From positions 248,001 to 312,000 of the forward strand of contig NZ_LKKK01000002.1 in NCBI RefSeq assembly GCF_001446935.1: a stretch of DNA of 64,000 nt, given 5' to 3'. The stretch's first letter is position 1, and each line of letters starts with the position of its first letter. Below, piece after piece: positions 1 to 9,360 of this stretch. The DNA comes from Pseudomonas sp. TTU2014-080ASC (GTDB lineage: Bacteria; Pseudomonadota; Gammaproteobacteria; Pseudomonadales; Pseudomonadaceae). The notes beneath the pieces are model-generated. The model was not told the DNA's origin. It did no database searches and worked only from the letters and a program-made list of their open reading frames with translations. Made by a program: the position numbers and the translations under genes.

Positions 1-1226
1 TCCATGTGGTCATTGGGCACGGTGCGGAATTGGTGCGTGAACGCCTGGCGGCCGATGACCTGAACTTCGTCCTGCAAGCCCAGCAACTCGGAACAGGCCA
101 TGCCGTGGCTCAGGCCCTGCCAGCGCTGACAGCTGAGCGCGTTTTGATTCTGTACGGCGATGTGCCGCTGATTGAGACTGAAACCCTGGAGCGTTTGCTG
201 CAGCAGGTCAGCGATCAACAGCTTGGGTTGCTGACCGTCAATTTGCAGGACCCGACAGGTTATGGCCGTATCGTCCGTGATGCGCAGGGCGTGGTTAAAG
301 CCATCGTCGAGCACAAGGATGCCAGCGAAGAGCAGCGCCAGATTCGTGAAGGCAACACCGGCATTCTCGCCGTACCTGGTAAACGCCTGGGCGAGTGGTT
401 GGGGCGTCTTTCCAACAGTAATGCTCAGGGTGAGTACTACCTGACGGATGTGATTGCGATGGCGGTTGCAGACGGCCTGGTAGTTGCAACCGAGCAGGCG
501 CAGGACGAGATGGAGGTGTTGGGGGCGAATGACCGCATTCAGCTGTCTCAACTCGAACGCCACTATCAGTACCGCGCAGCCCGTCGCCTGATGACTCAGG
601 GCGTGACGCTGATTGATCCGGCGCGCTTTGACCTGCGTGGCGAGGTTACGGTCGGCCGCGATGTGTCTATCGACGTGAACGTGATTCTTGAAGGTCGCGT
701 GGTGATCGAGGATGGCGTACAGATCGGCCCTAACTGTGTGATTAAAGACTCGGTGCTGCGTGCCGGTGCCATCGTCAAAGCCAACAGCCACCTGGAAGGC
801 GCAGAAATGGGCGAAGGCGCAGATTGCGGCCCGTTTGCCCGCTTGCGTCCGGGCTCTGTGCTCAAGGCTAAGGCCCATGTGGGTAACTTTGTTGAACTTA
901 AAAACGCCGTGATGGGCGAGGGTGCCAAAGCTGGCCACCTGAGCTATCTGGGCGATGCCGAAATTGGTGCTCGTACTAATATCGGGGCTGGCACCATCAC
1001 CTGTAACTATGACGGAGCCAACAAGTCCAAGACGGTCATGGGCGAAGACGTCTTTATCGGCTCGAACAGTGCACTGGTGGCACCTGTCACGTTGGGTGAC
1101 CGGGCCACTACCGGTGCAGGCTCTGTCGTCACTACAGATGTACCGGCCGATACCTTGGCGGTAGGCCGTGCCAAGCAGCGCAATATCGACGGTTGGAAGC
1201 GACCGGTTAAGATTAAGCGGGACTGA
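1..1226 (+). CDS. glmU: Bifunctional UDP-GlcNAc pyrophosphorylase / GlcN-1-P acetyltransferase (5' truncated)
   Basis: Cytoplasmic enzyme that acetylates glucosamine-1-phosphate and then couples it to UTP, giving UDP-GlcNAc for peptidoglycan and LPS. The frame is open from the window edge. About 407 residues are present against a family length near 455, so roughly 50 N-terminal residues, including the glycine-rich nucleotide loop, lie outside. The uridylyltransferase part shows [14 protein letters not shown] and [10 protein letters not shown]. The C-terminal half is a left-handed beta-helix of hexapeptide repeats with the acetyltransferase signatures KAGHLSYLG and [13 protein letters not shown]. 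It lies upstream of LysE, DeoR and glmS, the order usual beside the Pseudomonas atp operon. Confidence 0.97.
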   Translation, partial: HVVIGHGAELVRERLAADDLNFVLQAQQLGTGHAVAQALPALTAERVLILYGDVPLIETETLERLLQQVSDQQLGLLTVNLQDPTGYGRIVRDAQGVVKAIVEHKDASEEQRQIREGNTGILAVPGKRLGEWLGRLSNSNAQGEYYLTDVIAMAVADGLVVATEQAQDEMEVLGANDRIQLSQLERHYQYRAARRLMTQGVTLIDPARFDLRGEVTVGRDVSIDVNVILEGRVVIEDGVQIGPNCVIKDSVLRAGAIVKANSHLEGAEMGEGADCGPFARLRPGSVLKAKAHVGNFVELKNAVMGEGAKAGHLSYLGDAEIGARTNIGAGTITCNYDGANKSKTVMGEDVFIGSNSALVAPVTLGDRATTGAGSVVTTDVPADTLAVGRAKQRNIDGWKRPVKIKRD

Positions 1227-1274
1227 TCAACAGGCCTGTGGATAAAAGCCCTTTAAGCAGTAGGAGCCATAACC

Positions 1275-1886
1275 ATGTTCGGAGTCACCGATTACGGCGC
1301 TTTTGTAGTGGCCTTTCTGATTTTGTTGGCGATTCCGGGGCCGGGCAATCTGGCGTTGATCTTATCCACAGGCAAGGGCGGTATCCGCGGCGGGATTGCC
1401 TCTACGTTCGGCGTGATTCTGGGCGATCAGGTGTTGATGTGGATGGCGGTCGCAGGTGTGGCTGCCTTACTCAAGGCTTATCCGGCGGCATTCCATATGG
1501 TGCAGTGGCTGGGTGCGGCTTATCTGGTCTGGCTGGGGATGAGGATGATCTTTGCCAAACCGGGGCAGGGTCCGAGCATCAATATTGAGGCGCGCCGCTA
1601 CCTCTGGCAGACCCTGTTGATAACGCTATTCAACCCGAAAGCCATCATCTTCTACATGGCCTTCTTTCCGCTGTTTATCGACCCGAAAACCCATCAGGGA
1701 ATCCTGACCTTTGGTTTTCTGGCCGTGACCATTGCCGTGCTGACATTTATCTACGGCCTGATAGTGGTGCTGCTGACCTACTTCCTGGCCGAGCGCCTGC
1801 GTTCAAATCCGACTGCCAGCCGCTGGCTGGAGCGATTGGCAGGCATCTGTCTGGTTGGTTTCGGAGTGAAACTTACTCTGCAATGA
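1275..1886 (+). CDS. LysE/RhtB family exporter
   Basis: Inner-membrane amino-acid or metabolite exporter of 203 residues, the usual length for LysE/RhtB proteins. It has about six hydrophobic segments. The family signature PGPGNLALIL lies near residue 17, followed by GGIRGGIASTFGVILGDQ, and NPKAIIFYMAFFPLF sits mid-protein. An AGGAG Shine-Dalgarno at 1262-1266 supports the ATG at 1275. It is inserted between glmU and the DeoR-glmS pair. The substrate cannot be deduced. One DnaA box (1362-1370) lies inside the coding sequence and two more flank the gene. Confidence 0.92.
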   Translation: MFGVTDYGAFVVAFLILLAIPGPGNLALILSTGKGGIRGGIASTFGVILGDQVLMWMAVAGVAALLKAYPAAFHMVQWLGAAYLVWLGMRMIFAKPGQGPSINIEARRYLWQTLLITLFNPKAIIFYMAFFPLFIDPKTHQGILTFGFLAVTIAVLTFIYGLIVVLLTYFLAERLRSNPTASRWLERLAGICLVGFGVKLTLQ

Positions 1887-1994
1887 ACTGCTCTGTGGAT
1901 AACTCATCAGCACCTATGTTATCGCTGCATATGCCATTAATCGCTCTGCCGCTTGACTGACTCGGCATATTAGGTTTTGATTCGCTCCATTATC

Positions 1995-2021
1995 TTTCGA
2001 ATCGAAACTTAAATGTCGAAA
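1995..2021 (+). promoter_or_regulatory. Candidate DeoR-family operator at the regulator's own start
   Basis: TTTCGAATCGAAA at 1995-2007 is a near-palindrome (TTCG...CGAA). TCGAAAC is repeated at 2002-2008 and 2015-2021, overlapping the ATG of the DeoR gene at 2013. DeoR-family repressors often bind TTCG/CGAA-type elements, so negative autoregulation is plausible. No clear Shine-Dalgarno precedes this ATG. Confidence 0.4.
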
Positions 2022-2780
2022 CGGGACACTGCTCAACGCCGCCACACCATTCTCGCCTTGCTTGCTGAGCAAGGCGAAGTGAGTGTGGATGAACTGTCGA
2101 AAGCCTTTTCTACTTCTGAGGTTACGATCCGCAAGGATCTGGCTGCACTGGAAAAGAACGGCCTGTTGCTGCGTCGCTATGGCGGTGCCGTGTCCATGCC
2201 GCAGGAGCTGATTAGCGACAGCCAGCCTGTGTCCCACTACAAGCAGGCGATTGCCCGCGCCGGTGTAGGGCTGATTCGTGAGCATGCACGAATCATTATC
2301 GACAGCGGTACCACCACGGCGGCGATGATTCCTCAGCTCGGCTACAAGGCCGGGCTGGTGGTGATGACCAACTCCCTGAACGTCGCCCGCGCTATCTGCG
2401 AACTGGAACATGAGCCTGTGTTGTTAATGACAGGCGGAACCTGGGACCCTCATTCCGAGTCATTTCAGGGCCAAGTCGCGGAGCAGGTGCTGCGTTCCTA
2501 CGATTTCGATCAATTGTTTATTGGCGCCGATGGCATCGACCTGAATCGCGGCACTACTACGTTCAATGAGTTGCTTGGCCTGAGCCGGGTGATGGCGGAA
2601 GTGGCGCGTGAAGTGGTGGTGATGGTCGAGAGTGACAAGATCGGCCGCAAGATTCCCAATCTGGAGCTGCCCTGGAGCAGCATCCATACCCTGATAACTG
2701 ACGACCGCCTGAGTCATGAGGCGCGTGAACAACTGACTGCGCGAGGCATCAAGCTGATCTGCGCGGCGGTTGAATCCTGA
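2013..2780 (+). CDS. DeoR-family transcriptional regulator upstream of glmS (GlmR-like)
   Basis: Regulator of 255 residues. The N-terminal DeoR winged helix spans about residues 8-62 and contains [20 protein letters not shown] and the RRYGGA wing. The C-terminal DeoR sensor domain resembles sugar-phosphate isomerases, with [19 protein letters not shown] and FIGADGI. The stop is only 10 bases before the glmS start, and the glmS ribosome site overlaps its last codons, so the two genes are almost certainly co-transcribed. By family and position it probably senses an amino-sugar phosphate and tunes GlmS supply; this is inference. Confidence 0.9.
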   Translation: MSKRDTAQRRHTILALLAEQGEVSVDELSKAFSTSEVTIRKDLAALEKNGLLLRRYGGAVSMPQELISDSQPVSHYKQAIARAGVGLIREHARIIIDSGTTTAAMIPQLGYKAGLVVMTNSLNVARAICELEHEPVLLMTGGTWDPHSESFQGQVAEQVLRSYDFDQLFIGADGIDLNRGTTTFNELLGLSRVMAEVAREVVVMVESDKIGRKIPNLELPWSSIHTLITDDRLSHEAREQLTARGIKLICAAVES

Positions 2781-2790
2781 GGAGAAGCAT

Positions 2791-4626
2791 ATGTGTGGCA
2801 TCGTGGGCGCAGTCGCCGAACGTAATATCACCGCCATCCTGGTTGAAGGCCTGAAGCGCCTTGAATATCGCGGCTATGACAGTGCCGGTGTGGCTGTGCT
2901 GGACAATGACGGTGTACTGGATCGCCGCCGCCGTGTGGGTAAAGTCAGCGAGCTGGAAAACGCTCTGCTGGAGCAGCCGCTCAATGGCCGTCTGGGCATT
3001 GCTCACACCCGCTGGGCAACCCATGGTGCACCGACTGAGCATAACGCCCACCCGCATTTCTCCGGCAGCGAGCTGGCAGTTGTCCACAACGGCATCATCG
3101 AGAATCACGAAGAGCTACGTGCTGAGCTGAAAGCAAAAGGCTATGTGTTCAGTTCTGATACCGATACCGAAGTGATCGTGCACCTGCTGGACGATACTCT
3201 GAAAACTATCCACAACCTCAGTGATGCGTTGAAGGCTGTGGTTAAGCAGCTGCATGGCGCTTACGGGCTGGCGGTGATCAGCGCGAAACAACCGGATCGT
3301 CTGGTCGCTGCCCGCAGCGGCAGCCCACTGGTGATTGGTCTGGGCCTTGGGGAAAACTTCCTGGCTTCGGATCAGTTGGCTCTGCGTCAGGTGACTGACC
3401 GCTTTATGTATCTGGAAGAGGGCGACATCGCTGAAATCCAGCGTGAGCAGGTTCAGATCTGGGACTGTGACGGCAAGTTGGTTCAGCGTGAAACGGTGCA
3501 GTACCGCGACGGTGCTGAATCTGCAGAGAAGGGCGAATATCGCCATTACATGCTCAAAGAAATCCACGAGCAGCCGCTGGTGGTGCAGCGCACATTGGAA
3601 GGTCGTTTGGCTCAGCAGCAGGTGTTGGTGGAGGCCTTCGGCCCGCAGGCGCCGGAGCTGTTCGCCAAGGTGCGCAATGTACAGATCGTAGCCTGTGGCA
3701 CCAGTTATCACGCGGGTATGGTGGCGCGTTACTGGTTGGAAGGTTTGGCCGGGATTCCGTGTCAGGTCGAAGTTGCCAGCGAATTCCGCTACCGCAAGGT
3801 AGTGGTGCAGCCAGACACTTTGTTCGTCACCATTTCCCAGTCTGGCGAAACCGCCGATACCCTGGCCGCCCTGCGCAACGCCAAGGAGTTGGGATTCCTC
3901 GGCTCACTGGCCATCTGCAACGTCGGTATCAGCTCACTGGTGCGTGAATCCGATCTGACTTTGTTGACTCAGGCTGGCCGTGAAATCGGTGTGGCTTCGA
4001 CCAAAGCCTTCACCACCCAGTTGGTGGGCTTGCTGATGCTGACCCTGGCGTTGGGTCAGGTGCGCGGTACCCTGAGCAAAGCTGATGAAGCCGAGCTTGT
4101 GGATGAACTGCGCCGCTTGCCGACTCGTCTGGGGGAAGCACTGGCGATGGACAGCACGGTGGAAAAAATCTCCGAGCTGTTTGCTGAGAAGCATCACAGC
4201 CTGTTCCTCGGCCGCGGTGCTCAGTATCCGGTGGCGATGGAAGGTGCGCTGAAGCTCAAGGAAATCTCTTATATCCACGCCGAAGCCTATCCGGCTGGTG
4301 AACTCAAGCACGGCCCGCTGGCGCTTGTGGATAACGATATGCCGGTGGTAACCGTAGCACCTAACAACGAGCTGCTGGAAAAGCTCAAATCCAACCTGCA
4401 GGAGGTCCGTGCCCGTGGAGGTGAGCTGATTGTTTTTGCGGATGAAGACGCCAGCATGAACAACGGCGAAGGCACACACGTGGTGACCATGCCGCACATC
4501 CACGATGTACTGGCACCGATCCTCTACACCATTCCGCTGCAGCTGCTGTCTTACTACGTTGCAGTGCTCAAGGGCACCGACGTGGATCAGCCACGTAACC
4601 TGGCTAAGAGCGTGACGGTGGAGTAA
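2791..4626 (+). CDS. glmS: Glutamine-fructose-6-phosphate aminotransferase (isomerising)
   Basis: Makes glucosamine-6-phosphate from fructose-6-phosphate and glutamine, the first step of the amino-sugar pathway completed by GlmU. The start is set by MCGIVGAV, where Cys2 becomes the N-terminal nucleophile of the class II glutaminase; an in-frame upstream codon would bury it. GAGGAG at about 2778-2783 is the ribosome site. Glutaminase motifs are [20 protein letters not shown] and [14 protein letters not shown] domain 1 has ACGTSYHAG and [12 protein letters not shown] domain 2 has [20 protein letters not shown] and ELKHGPLAL. At 611 residues it is full length. The 3' end carries the conserved TnsD target of Tn7. 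Confidence 0.98.
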   Translation: MCGIVGAVAERNITAILVEGLKRLEYRGYDSAGVAVLDNDGVLDRRRRVGKVSELENALLEQPLNGRLGIAHTRWATHGAPTEHNAHPHFSGSELAVVHNGIIENHEELRAELKAKGYVFSSDTDTEVIVHLLDDTLKTIHNLSDALKAVVKQLHGAYGLAVISAKQPDRLVAARSGSPLVIGLGLGENFLASDQLALRQVTDRFMYLEEGDIAEIQREQVQIWDCDGKLVQRETVQYRDGAESAEKGEYRHYMLKEIHEQPLVVQRTLEGRLAQQQVLVEAFGPQAPELFAKVRNVQIVACGTSYHAGMVARYWLEGLAGIPCQVEVASEFRYRKVVVQPDTLFVTISQSGETADTLAALRNAKELGFLGSLAICNVGISSLVRESDLTLLTQAGREIGVASTKAFTTQLVGLLMLTLALGQVRGTLSKADEAELVDELRRLPTRLGEALAMDSTVEKISELFAEKHHSLFLGRGAQYPVAMEGALKLKEISYIHAEAYPAGELKHGPLALVDNDMPVVTVAPNNELLEKLKSNLQEVRARGGELIVFADEDASMNNGEGTHVVTMPHIHDVLAPILYTIPLQLLSYYVAVLKGTDVDQPRNLAKSVTVE

Positions 4627-4651
4627 CCCGGAGTGTGGATAACAATGGGCC
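4594..4651 (+). other. Unoccupied attTn7 site
   Basis: The last ~33 bases of glmS encode [10 protein letters not shown], the conserved block that TnsD of Tn7 recognises. Tn7 inserts about 25 bases past the glmS stop, here near 4651. That position runs into ordinary intergenic sequence with two DnaA boxes and a hairpin. No Tn7 end or tns gene is present, so the site is empty. Confidence 0.75.
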
Positions 4652-4681
4652 TTTTGCTGACTTGAAACGGCCTGTGGATAA
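4634..4681 (+). promoter_or_regulatory. Pair of exact DnaA boxes after glmS
   Basis: TGTGGATAA occurs at 4634-4642 and 4673-4681 in the same orientation, 39 bases apart. The first lies just 8 bases after the glmS stop, inside the attTn7 stretch. Both match the DnaA-box consensus exactly. Confidence 0.6.
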
Positions 4682-4704
4682 GTTGTCCGGCTGACGGAAA
4701 CAGT

Positions 4705-4759
4705 ATCACCTCACAGCCCAACAGGCTCTGCTGCCAACAGAGCCTGTGCTGTAGGTGAT
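4705..4759. terminator. Bidirectional hairpin between glmS and the DUF2790 gene
   Basis: ACAGGCTCTG (4721-4730) pairs perfectly with CAGAGCCTGT (4738-4747) around a 7-base loop. An outer pair, ATCACCT (4705-4711) and AGGTGAT (4753-4759), extends it imperfectly. It sits between two convergent genes. No T-run follows, so it may be Rho-assisted. Confidence 0.6.
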
Positions 4760-5094
4760 CACTTGTTATTCCGGCATTTACCCTGCACCAGGTAGCGCAC
4801 GGTGTTCAGATTGCCTTGCGAGTCTTCGTAGCTCATGTATTTGCTGACGTTGCCGCAGTAGTAGACGTTAGGGGTCATGTACACCATTTTGGCGATATCC
4901 AGCTTCATATCGTAGGTGTAATCCACTGGCTCGGGCGTGGCCTTGCCCGTTTTCTCGGCGTAGCGCTGAACTTGCTCCAGGCTTTGCTGAGCGATTTCAT
5001 TCTCGATTTTTTCTGAAGAGTAAGAAGCCAGTGCGCTGGTGCTCTGAAACAGAATCAGTGCACTGATAAACATCATGGGTTTAAGCAGTTTCAT
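4759..5094 (-). CDS. Small secreted DUF2790-family protein
   Basis: Protein of 111 residues with a signal peptide ending ...STSALA at about residue 23. The C-terminal half fits DUF2790, a Pseudomonas-enriched family of small periplasmic proteins: YTYDMKLDIAKMV, then a Cys, then MSYEDSQGNLNTVRY and a second Cys near the end. The two cysteines could form a disulphide after export. No function is established for the family. It is convergent with glmS and monocistronic as far as can be seen. The family call rests on remembered motif spacing. Confidence 0.75.
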   Translation of the reverse strand: MKLLKPMMFISALILFQSTSALASYSSEKIENEIAQQSLEQVQRYAEKTGKATPEPVDYTYDMKLDIAKMVYMTPNVYYCGNVSKYMSYEDSQGNLNTVRYLVQGKCRNNK

Positions 5095-5176
5095 GGTCGT
5101 TCCATCCTTGCTGAGATGGCTTAAGTTTATGGAGCGACGGCTGACCTGAAGATGACCCTTAAATTACGTTTATGAA

Positions 5177-5202
5177 ATAAAAAAGGCGCTCAATTGAGCG
5201 CC
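5177..5202 (-). terminator. Intrinsic terminator of the OprD porin gene
   Basis: GGCGCTCAATTGAGCGCC (5185-5202) is a perfect palindrome. On the minus strand it is followed by TTTTTTATTT (complement of 5175-5184). This is a classical Rho-independent terminator reading leftwards, about 105 bases past the porin stop. Confidence 0.85.
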
Positions 5203-5203
5203 T

Positions 5204-5250
5204 AATATTCACCATTACCAAAGGAGCAATAAAATTGCCTGGTGAATATT
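5204..5250. repeat. Inverted repeat next to the porin terminator
   Basis: AATATTCACCA (5204-5214) and TGGTGAATATT (5240-5250) are perfect 11-base inverted arms around 25 bases. They lie immediately 5' of the porin terminator on the minus-strand transcript, so they may stabilise the mRNA 3' end. Confidence 0.5.
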
Positions 5251-5306
5251 TAAGACCCCCGTCCTTCGCCAAGAATTAAGAGGGGCCTTAAATTCTTACT
5301 AATTGC

Positions 5307-6632
5307 TTAAAGAATGCTCAGTGGGTACTCCACGATCAGGCGGAATTCATCGAGGTCCGACTCATAAGCCGTTGCGCGGGTATTGGCCTGGCGGATACGG
5401 AAGGACGTGTCTTTAAATGAACCGCTCTGCACGATGTATTTGACTTCTATGTCCCGCTCCCAGCGCTTCTGATTGGTCAGCGGGTTGCCGTTTTCGTCGC
5501 GGCGCATATAGACGTAGTTGGCATTGGAGTAGTCAGCATCGGTGCCTTTGCCGTAGCGGGTCATGAATGACAAACCGGGGATGCCGTAGGGCTCCATATC
5601 CAGGTCGTAGCGCACCATCCAGGAGCGCTCTTTGGGTGAGTTGAAGTCGGTGTACTGAATGGAGTTGTCGAGGAAAATCGAGTCCGTCTGGTACAGGTAG
5701 TCGAAGTCATCGTCACCGTTGTTGCGTTGATGCGACACAGTTACGGTGTGGGCACCGAATTGCAGCCCGAGTTTGGCACTCCAAATATTGTTGTTGAGCT
5801 CGCCGAGCAGCTTCTTACCTTCGTCTTGGACGTTGTAGTAGTTGAAGCCAGCGATCAGGGTGAGTTCGTCAGTGAGAGGCTGGTTGAGGGCTGTGCCGAA
5901 GTAGTACTGATCCCAAGCATCCTTCAGCCGTGAACCATAGGCGCTGACACTGATATTGTCGTTAACATCGTAATCTCCGCCCAAGTAGGCGACCCAGGGA
6001 GAGTTCACGGTGCCTTCGTAGAAGGTGGTGAATTTTTCACTCATTGAGGTGGAGTTGGGCGTGCTCATGGCATGCAGGCGGCCACCTTGCAGGTGCAGCC
6101 TGTCCAGGCTGTTGTTCTCCAGGGTGAAACCTTTGAACGAGCTGGGCAGCAGGCGCGAGTCTCCGAAATGCACCACAGGCGTTGTGGGGAAGACGTCGCC
6201 GATCTTGAGCTCGGTATCAAAGGCTTTGGCCTTAACGGCACCGCCAACTTTTGTGTATTCGTTGCGGGTGTCGCCGTTGTTGTCGACAGGCATCATGCTG
6301 AATGAGCTTTGCCCGCCATTGCGCCCTTTGCCGGTATCCAGATTGATGCCGATCATGGCAAATGCATCCACCCCGAAACCAACTGTGCCGTGGGTGTAGC
6401 CGGACTTGAAGTTGGCGATGATGCCGTGGGCAAATGTCTCGGAATAACCTGCGCCGCCGGGCGCATCCGCGCCGTTGCGATCATCCCGGTTGAAATAAAA
6501 GGTGCGGTTGAGGATGTCGAAACTGCTGCCTTCGATAAAGCCTTGTTTCTTATCCTCTTCTGCATAACTTGAAGTGCTTAATGCACAGCATGCGGAAAAA
6601 ATGGCGAGCGAGAGTTTTGTTATTGAATTCAT
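5307..6632 (-). CDS. OprD-family outer-membrane porin
   Basis: Substrate-specific 18-strand porin of the OprD/OccD-OccK group, taking up small carboxylates, amino acids or similar solutes across the outer membrane. I start at the ATG at 6632 (MNSITKLSLA), which opens a signal peptide ending SSYA before EEDKKQGF; an in-frame ATG 15 bases upstream would put extra residues ahead of it. The mature N-terminus has GFIEGSSFDILNRTFYFNRD, typical of OprD, and the last strand is RLIVEYPLSIL. At 441 residues it is full length. It lies downstream of a LysR gene on the same strand. The substrate cannot be assigned. Confidence 0.92.
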   Translation of the reverse strand: MNSITKLSLAIFSACCALSTSSYAEEDKKQGFIEGSSFDILNRTFYFNRDDRNGADAPGGAGYSETFAHGIIANFKSGYTHGTVGFGVDAFAMIGINLDTGKGRNGGQSSFSMMPVDNNGDTRNEYTKVGGAVKAKAFDTELKIGDVFPTTPVVHFGDSRLLPSSFKGFTLENNSLDRLHLQGGRLHAMSTPNSTSMSEKFTTFYEGTVNSPWVAYLGGDYDVNDNISVSAYGSRLKDAWDQYYFGTALNQPLTDELTLIAGFNYYNVQDEGKKLLGELNNNIWSAKLGLQFGAHTVTVSHQRNNGDDDFDYLYQTDSIFLDNSIQYTDFNSPKERSWMVRYDLDMEPYGIPGLSFMTRYGKGTDADYSNANYVYMRRDENGNPLTNQKRWERDIEVKYIVQSGSFKDTSFRIRQANTRATAYESDLDEFRLIVEYPLSIL

Positions 6633-6654
6633 AATTGCTCCGAGCACTGGCAGT

Positions 6655-6726
6655 TTTTATCGATATAGAGCAGTACTTGTTTCTAATAATTAATCACGTC
6701 AGCCGCTCTATAATTCATCGATAAAA
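6655..6726 (-). promoter_or_regulatory. Long inverted repeat upstream of the porin
   Basis: TTTTATCGAT followed by ATAGAGC (6655-6671) is mirrored by GCTCTAT (6705-6711) and ATCGATAAAA (6717-6726), with a 5-base bulge. It lies 23-94 bases before the porin start codon, so it is either an operator or a 5' leader structure. Confidence 0.5.
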
Positions 6727-6805
6727 CTAACGGCAGGATTACGCTGCAATTACAATTTTGAAATCTCCTAGTTATTTACTAAGTGGGACAAATAAAGACG
6801 CCTGC

Positions 6806-6821
6806 TTCTATTTAAATAGAA
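6806..6821. promoter_or_regulatory. 16-base perfect palindrome, candidate operator
   Basis: TTCTATTTAAATAGAA is a perfect palindrome about 175 bases upstream of the porin start and 63 bases downstream of the LysR stop. It suits a dimeric repressor or activator. No specific regulator is implied. Confidence 0.45.
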
Positions 6822-6883
6822 CTAAAGTTCAAGCCAGCACGCAAAACATTGGCATGCTGCGGGATCGCAGGGGCAGGTCTGGT

Positions 6884-7825
6884 TCAGGAGTTATCCACTG
6901 AGCGTGCCAGTTGTTCTGGGGAAAGGGCGAGACGGTTATCGCTGTGTATAAGTTCTAACAGCCAGTCGACGAAGCAGCGCACCCGCGCTGACAGATGCTT
7001 ATTGCTTGGATAAAGAATGTTCACCGGCCGCGCCTTAAAACTCCACTGCGGCAGTACAGGAACCAGTTGGCCGGTGCGCACCCAGTTGGCCACGGCAAAC
7101 GGTGCGCCAGGACAAATACCACCGCCGGCCATACAGGCAGCTATGGCCACATCCGGGTCATCGAACTGCAAGCCTTGCTGCGCCGGAATTTCGCATTGGT
7201 CTTCCCCATTGTGCAGGTGCCAGGCAAACGGATTGCGCTGGCCGCTGAACCAAGAGATACGCTGGTGCTGCTCCAGTGCCTGTGGATAAGCAGGCTTGCC
7301 CATGCGCTGCAGGTATTCTGCTGAGGCATACAGGCCCATCCGCACTTCGCCAATGTGTCGGGCGATCAGGCTGGAGTCTTCCAGCGCACCGCCGCGGATG
7401 GCGCAGTCGATGCCTTCTTCGAGAATATTGCTGATGCGATCGCTGCTACCCAAGCGGAGGTTAATGTGCGGGTAACGTGCCTGAAACTGATGCAAGTTTG
7501 GGGCAATGATCCAGCGCGCCATGGACACCAGCGCCTCTACCCGTAAGCGTCCTTTGGGTTCCTGCTTGGCACCTTTCAAAGCACCTTCAAGCTCTTCGAT
7601 TTCCTGCAGGATGAGTTGGCACTTAGCGAAATAGGCGTGGCCATCGGCAGTCAGGCTGAGCGCGCGGGTGGTGCGATTGAGCAGGCGTACACCGAGGTGC
7701 GCTTCCAGGTCGGATATGCGCTGAGAAACCCTGGCTTTAGGGAGCATCAGTCTGTCTGCAGCGCGGGTAAAACTGCCCGCTTCTACCACACAGACAAAAG
7801 TGTTCATGGCGGCAAGTCTGTCCAT
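6884..7825 (-). CDS. LysR-family transcriptional regulator
   Basis: Regulator of 313 residues with the standard LysR layout. The N-terminal winged helix, about residues 1-60, holds MDRLAAMNTFVCVVEAGSF, ARVSQRISDLEAHLG and LLNRTTRAL. The periplasmic-binding-like effector domain follows. The LNRTTR type belongs to the CrgA/DmlR-like subgroup. It is divergent from the DsbA/FMN-reductase/cyclase genes across a ~180-base intergenic region and could equally control the porin downstream on its own strand. Confidence 0.93.
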   Translation of the reverse strand: MDRLAAMNTFVCVVEAGSFTRAADRLMLPKARVSQRISDLEAHLGVRLLNRTTRALSLTADGHAYFAKCQLILQEIEELEGALKGAKQEPKGRLRVEALVSMARWIIAPNLHQFQARYPHINLRLGSSDRISNILEEGIDCAIRGGALEDSSLIARHIGEVRMGLYASAEYLQRMGKPAYPQALEQHQRISWFSGQRNPFAWHLHNGEDQCEIPAQQGLQFDDPDVAIAACMAGGGICPGAPFAVANWVRTGQLVPVLPQWSFKARPVNILYPSNKHLSARVRCFVDWLLELIHSDNRLALSPEQLARSVDNS

Positions 7826-7908
7826 AGATTGTTCAGCTTTCTTGAATTAACAGTCTCAGATATCGCTATTTATCACGGTTTTAATCTGAATCAACCTAAC
7901 TCCGTCGA

Positions 7909-7957
7909 GTGAAACAGTGGCTGTCGGCCTGTGGATAAGCCTCACGCACGGTTTCAC
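7909..7957. promoter_or_regulatory. Inverted repeat in the divergent LysR/DsbA region
   Basis: GTGAAAC (7909-7915) and GTTTCAC (7951-7957) are inverted copies around 35 bases containing an exact DnaA box (7930-7938). The position fits a LysR-controlled divergent promoter, although the spacing is larger than a normal LysR box. Confidence 0.35.
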
Positions 7958-8003
7958 CCATGGATCGGTCCGGCTTTGGTCGGGCTCTGTGAGGAGTGTT
8001 GAA

Positions 8004-8714
8004 ATGAAATGTGATCCTGAAACCGGCGTCTGCCTGGTTGCGGATGCTTCAGTACCCAAGCGTACTGTGGATAAGAAACTGGCTGTGCATTACATCGGGG
8101 ATCCGATGTGCTCCTGGTGCTGGGGCATTTCCTCTGCGCTGAAAGCTACTGAAGCATTTTGTGCAGATGAAAACATACCCTTCAGCGTCAATGTCGGAGG
8201 CTTGCGGGTGGGGGGAGGCGATCCCTGGAATACGCAGTTCAAAGACTTTCTGCGCCACGAGTGGCAGCACATCAGTCAAGTCAGTGGGCAGCCGTTTGGC
8301 TACACCCTGCTGGAGCGTGACGAATTTAACTACGACACCGAGCCCGCATGCCGGGCGGTCGTCAGCGTACAGCTGTTGCAAGAGCGGGACCGATTACCGC
8401 TGGGTGTTGTGCTGGAGTTCTTCTCAGCGGTGCAACAGCACTTTTATGTCGATGGTGCTGATCCGCGAGATGTCGACTTTTATCAAGGCCCCTGCGCTCG
8501 CGTGGGGATTGATTTTGCCGCTTTTAAACAACTGTTCCGCTCTGAAACTGCCCAGCACGCAGTGCAGCGGGCATTCGAACAGCGCCGTCAGTGGGGTGTG
8601 AATTCCTTCCCGACTCTGCTTCTGGAAGTCGATGGCGAACACATTGTATTGGCCAAGGGTTACACCACGGACGAACAAGTCCTGACTGCACTTCAACGCA
8701 GGCTGACCGCTTAA
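8004..8714 (+). CDS. DsbA-family thiol-disulfide oxidoreductase
   Basis: Cytoplasmic thioredoxin-fold protein of 236 residues. The ATG at 8004 has a GAGGAG-type site just upstream and gives MKCDPETGVC. Residues 36-39 are the CxxC redox centre (DPMCSWCWG), and the cis-proline loop appears as NSFPTLLL near the C-terminus. No signal peptide is seen, which fits the FrnE-like intracellular branch rather than periplasmic DsbA. An extra Cys pair (C3, C10) precedes the fold. An FMN reductase follows 55 bases downstream, suggesting a redox or detoxification role. Confidence 0.85.
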   Translation: MKCDPETGVCLVADASVPKRTVDKKLAVHYIGDPMCSWCWGISSALKATEAFCADENIPFSVNVGGLRVGGGDPWNTQFKDFLRHEWQHISQVSGQPFGYTLLERDEFNYDTEPACRAVVSVQLLQERDRLPLGVVLEFFSAVQQHFYVDGADPRDVDFYQGPCARVGIDFAAFKQLFRSETAQHAVQRAFEQRRQWGVNSFPTLLLEVDGEHIVLAKGYTTDEQVLTALQRRLTA

Positions 8715-8769
8715 CCCCCCTGTGCTGCTGTTTTCCCACCTCTGGGCTCAGGTCCCAAGGAGTACTCCC

Positions 8770-9336
8770 ATGCTAAGTATTGGCATCATCATTGGTTCTA
8801 CCCGTTCAAGCCGCGTCAGCCCTCAGGTTGCGCACTACATCCACAAGTTGGCACAAGGCCGTTCCGGGGCCCGCTATGACATCGTCGATGTTCAGAGCTA
8901 TGACTTGCCCATGTACGACGAGCCGATTCCGGCTGCATTCAGCAGCGATTACCAGACGCCGCAGGCGAAAGCATGGTCAGCGGCCATTGCTGCTCTGGAT
9001 GGCTTTATTTTTATTAATCCTGAGTACAACCGCGGGGTTATCGCACCGCTGAAAAATGCTATCGACTACCTCTATCCCGAGTTTGTGAATAAGGCCGCCG
9101 GTATTGTCGGTTTCGGGTCTACCGGTGGCGCTTCATCCGGACGGGCGCTGCGGGAAATCCTCAACTCGCTGGAAGTAGCGACAGTGAAGGTGCAGCCGGG
9201 CTTCAACCTGTTCACTGACTTTAAAGACATGCGCGAATTCACCCCATCGGATGTGCATAACAACTCCATCCAGCACATGTTTGGTCAGCTCGAAAGCTGG
9301 GCCGGAGCTTTGAAGGAAGTCCGCGAGACAGCGTAA
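8770..9336 (+). CDS. NADPH-dependent FMN reductase family protein
   Basis: Flavodoxin-like protein of 188 residues. The ATG at 8770 follows AAGGAG and gives MLSIGIIIGSTRSSRVSPQV, the FMN phosphate-binding start. PEYNRGVIAPLKNAID is the conserved motif of the NAD(P)H:FMN/quinone reductase family, followed by GFGSTGG. It is probably co-transcribed with the DsbA-like gene and is followed by an intrinsic terminator. Confidence 0.9.
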   Translation: MLSIGIIIGSTRSSRVSPQVAHYIHKLAQGRSGARYDIVDVQSYDLPMYDEPIPAAFSSDYQTPQAKAWSAAIAALDGFIFINPEYNRGVIAPLKNAIDYLYPEFVNKAAGIVGFGSTGGASSGRALREILNSLEVATVKVQPGFNLFTDFKDMREFTPSDVHNNSIQHMFGQLESWAGALKEVRETA

Positions 9337-9360
9337 TAAGCTGAGTCGAGGAGATAACAA

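Noticed and set aside
3181..3225. CTATCCACA in glmS and other one-mismatch DnaA-like sites (6890, 11483, 24446, 36223, 36883)
   Set aside because: They differ from the exact box, so they were left out of the count to keep the enrichment claim strict.
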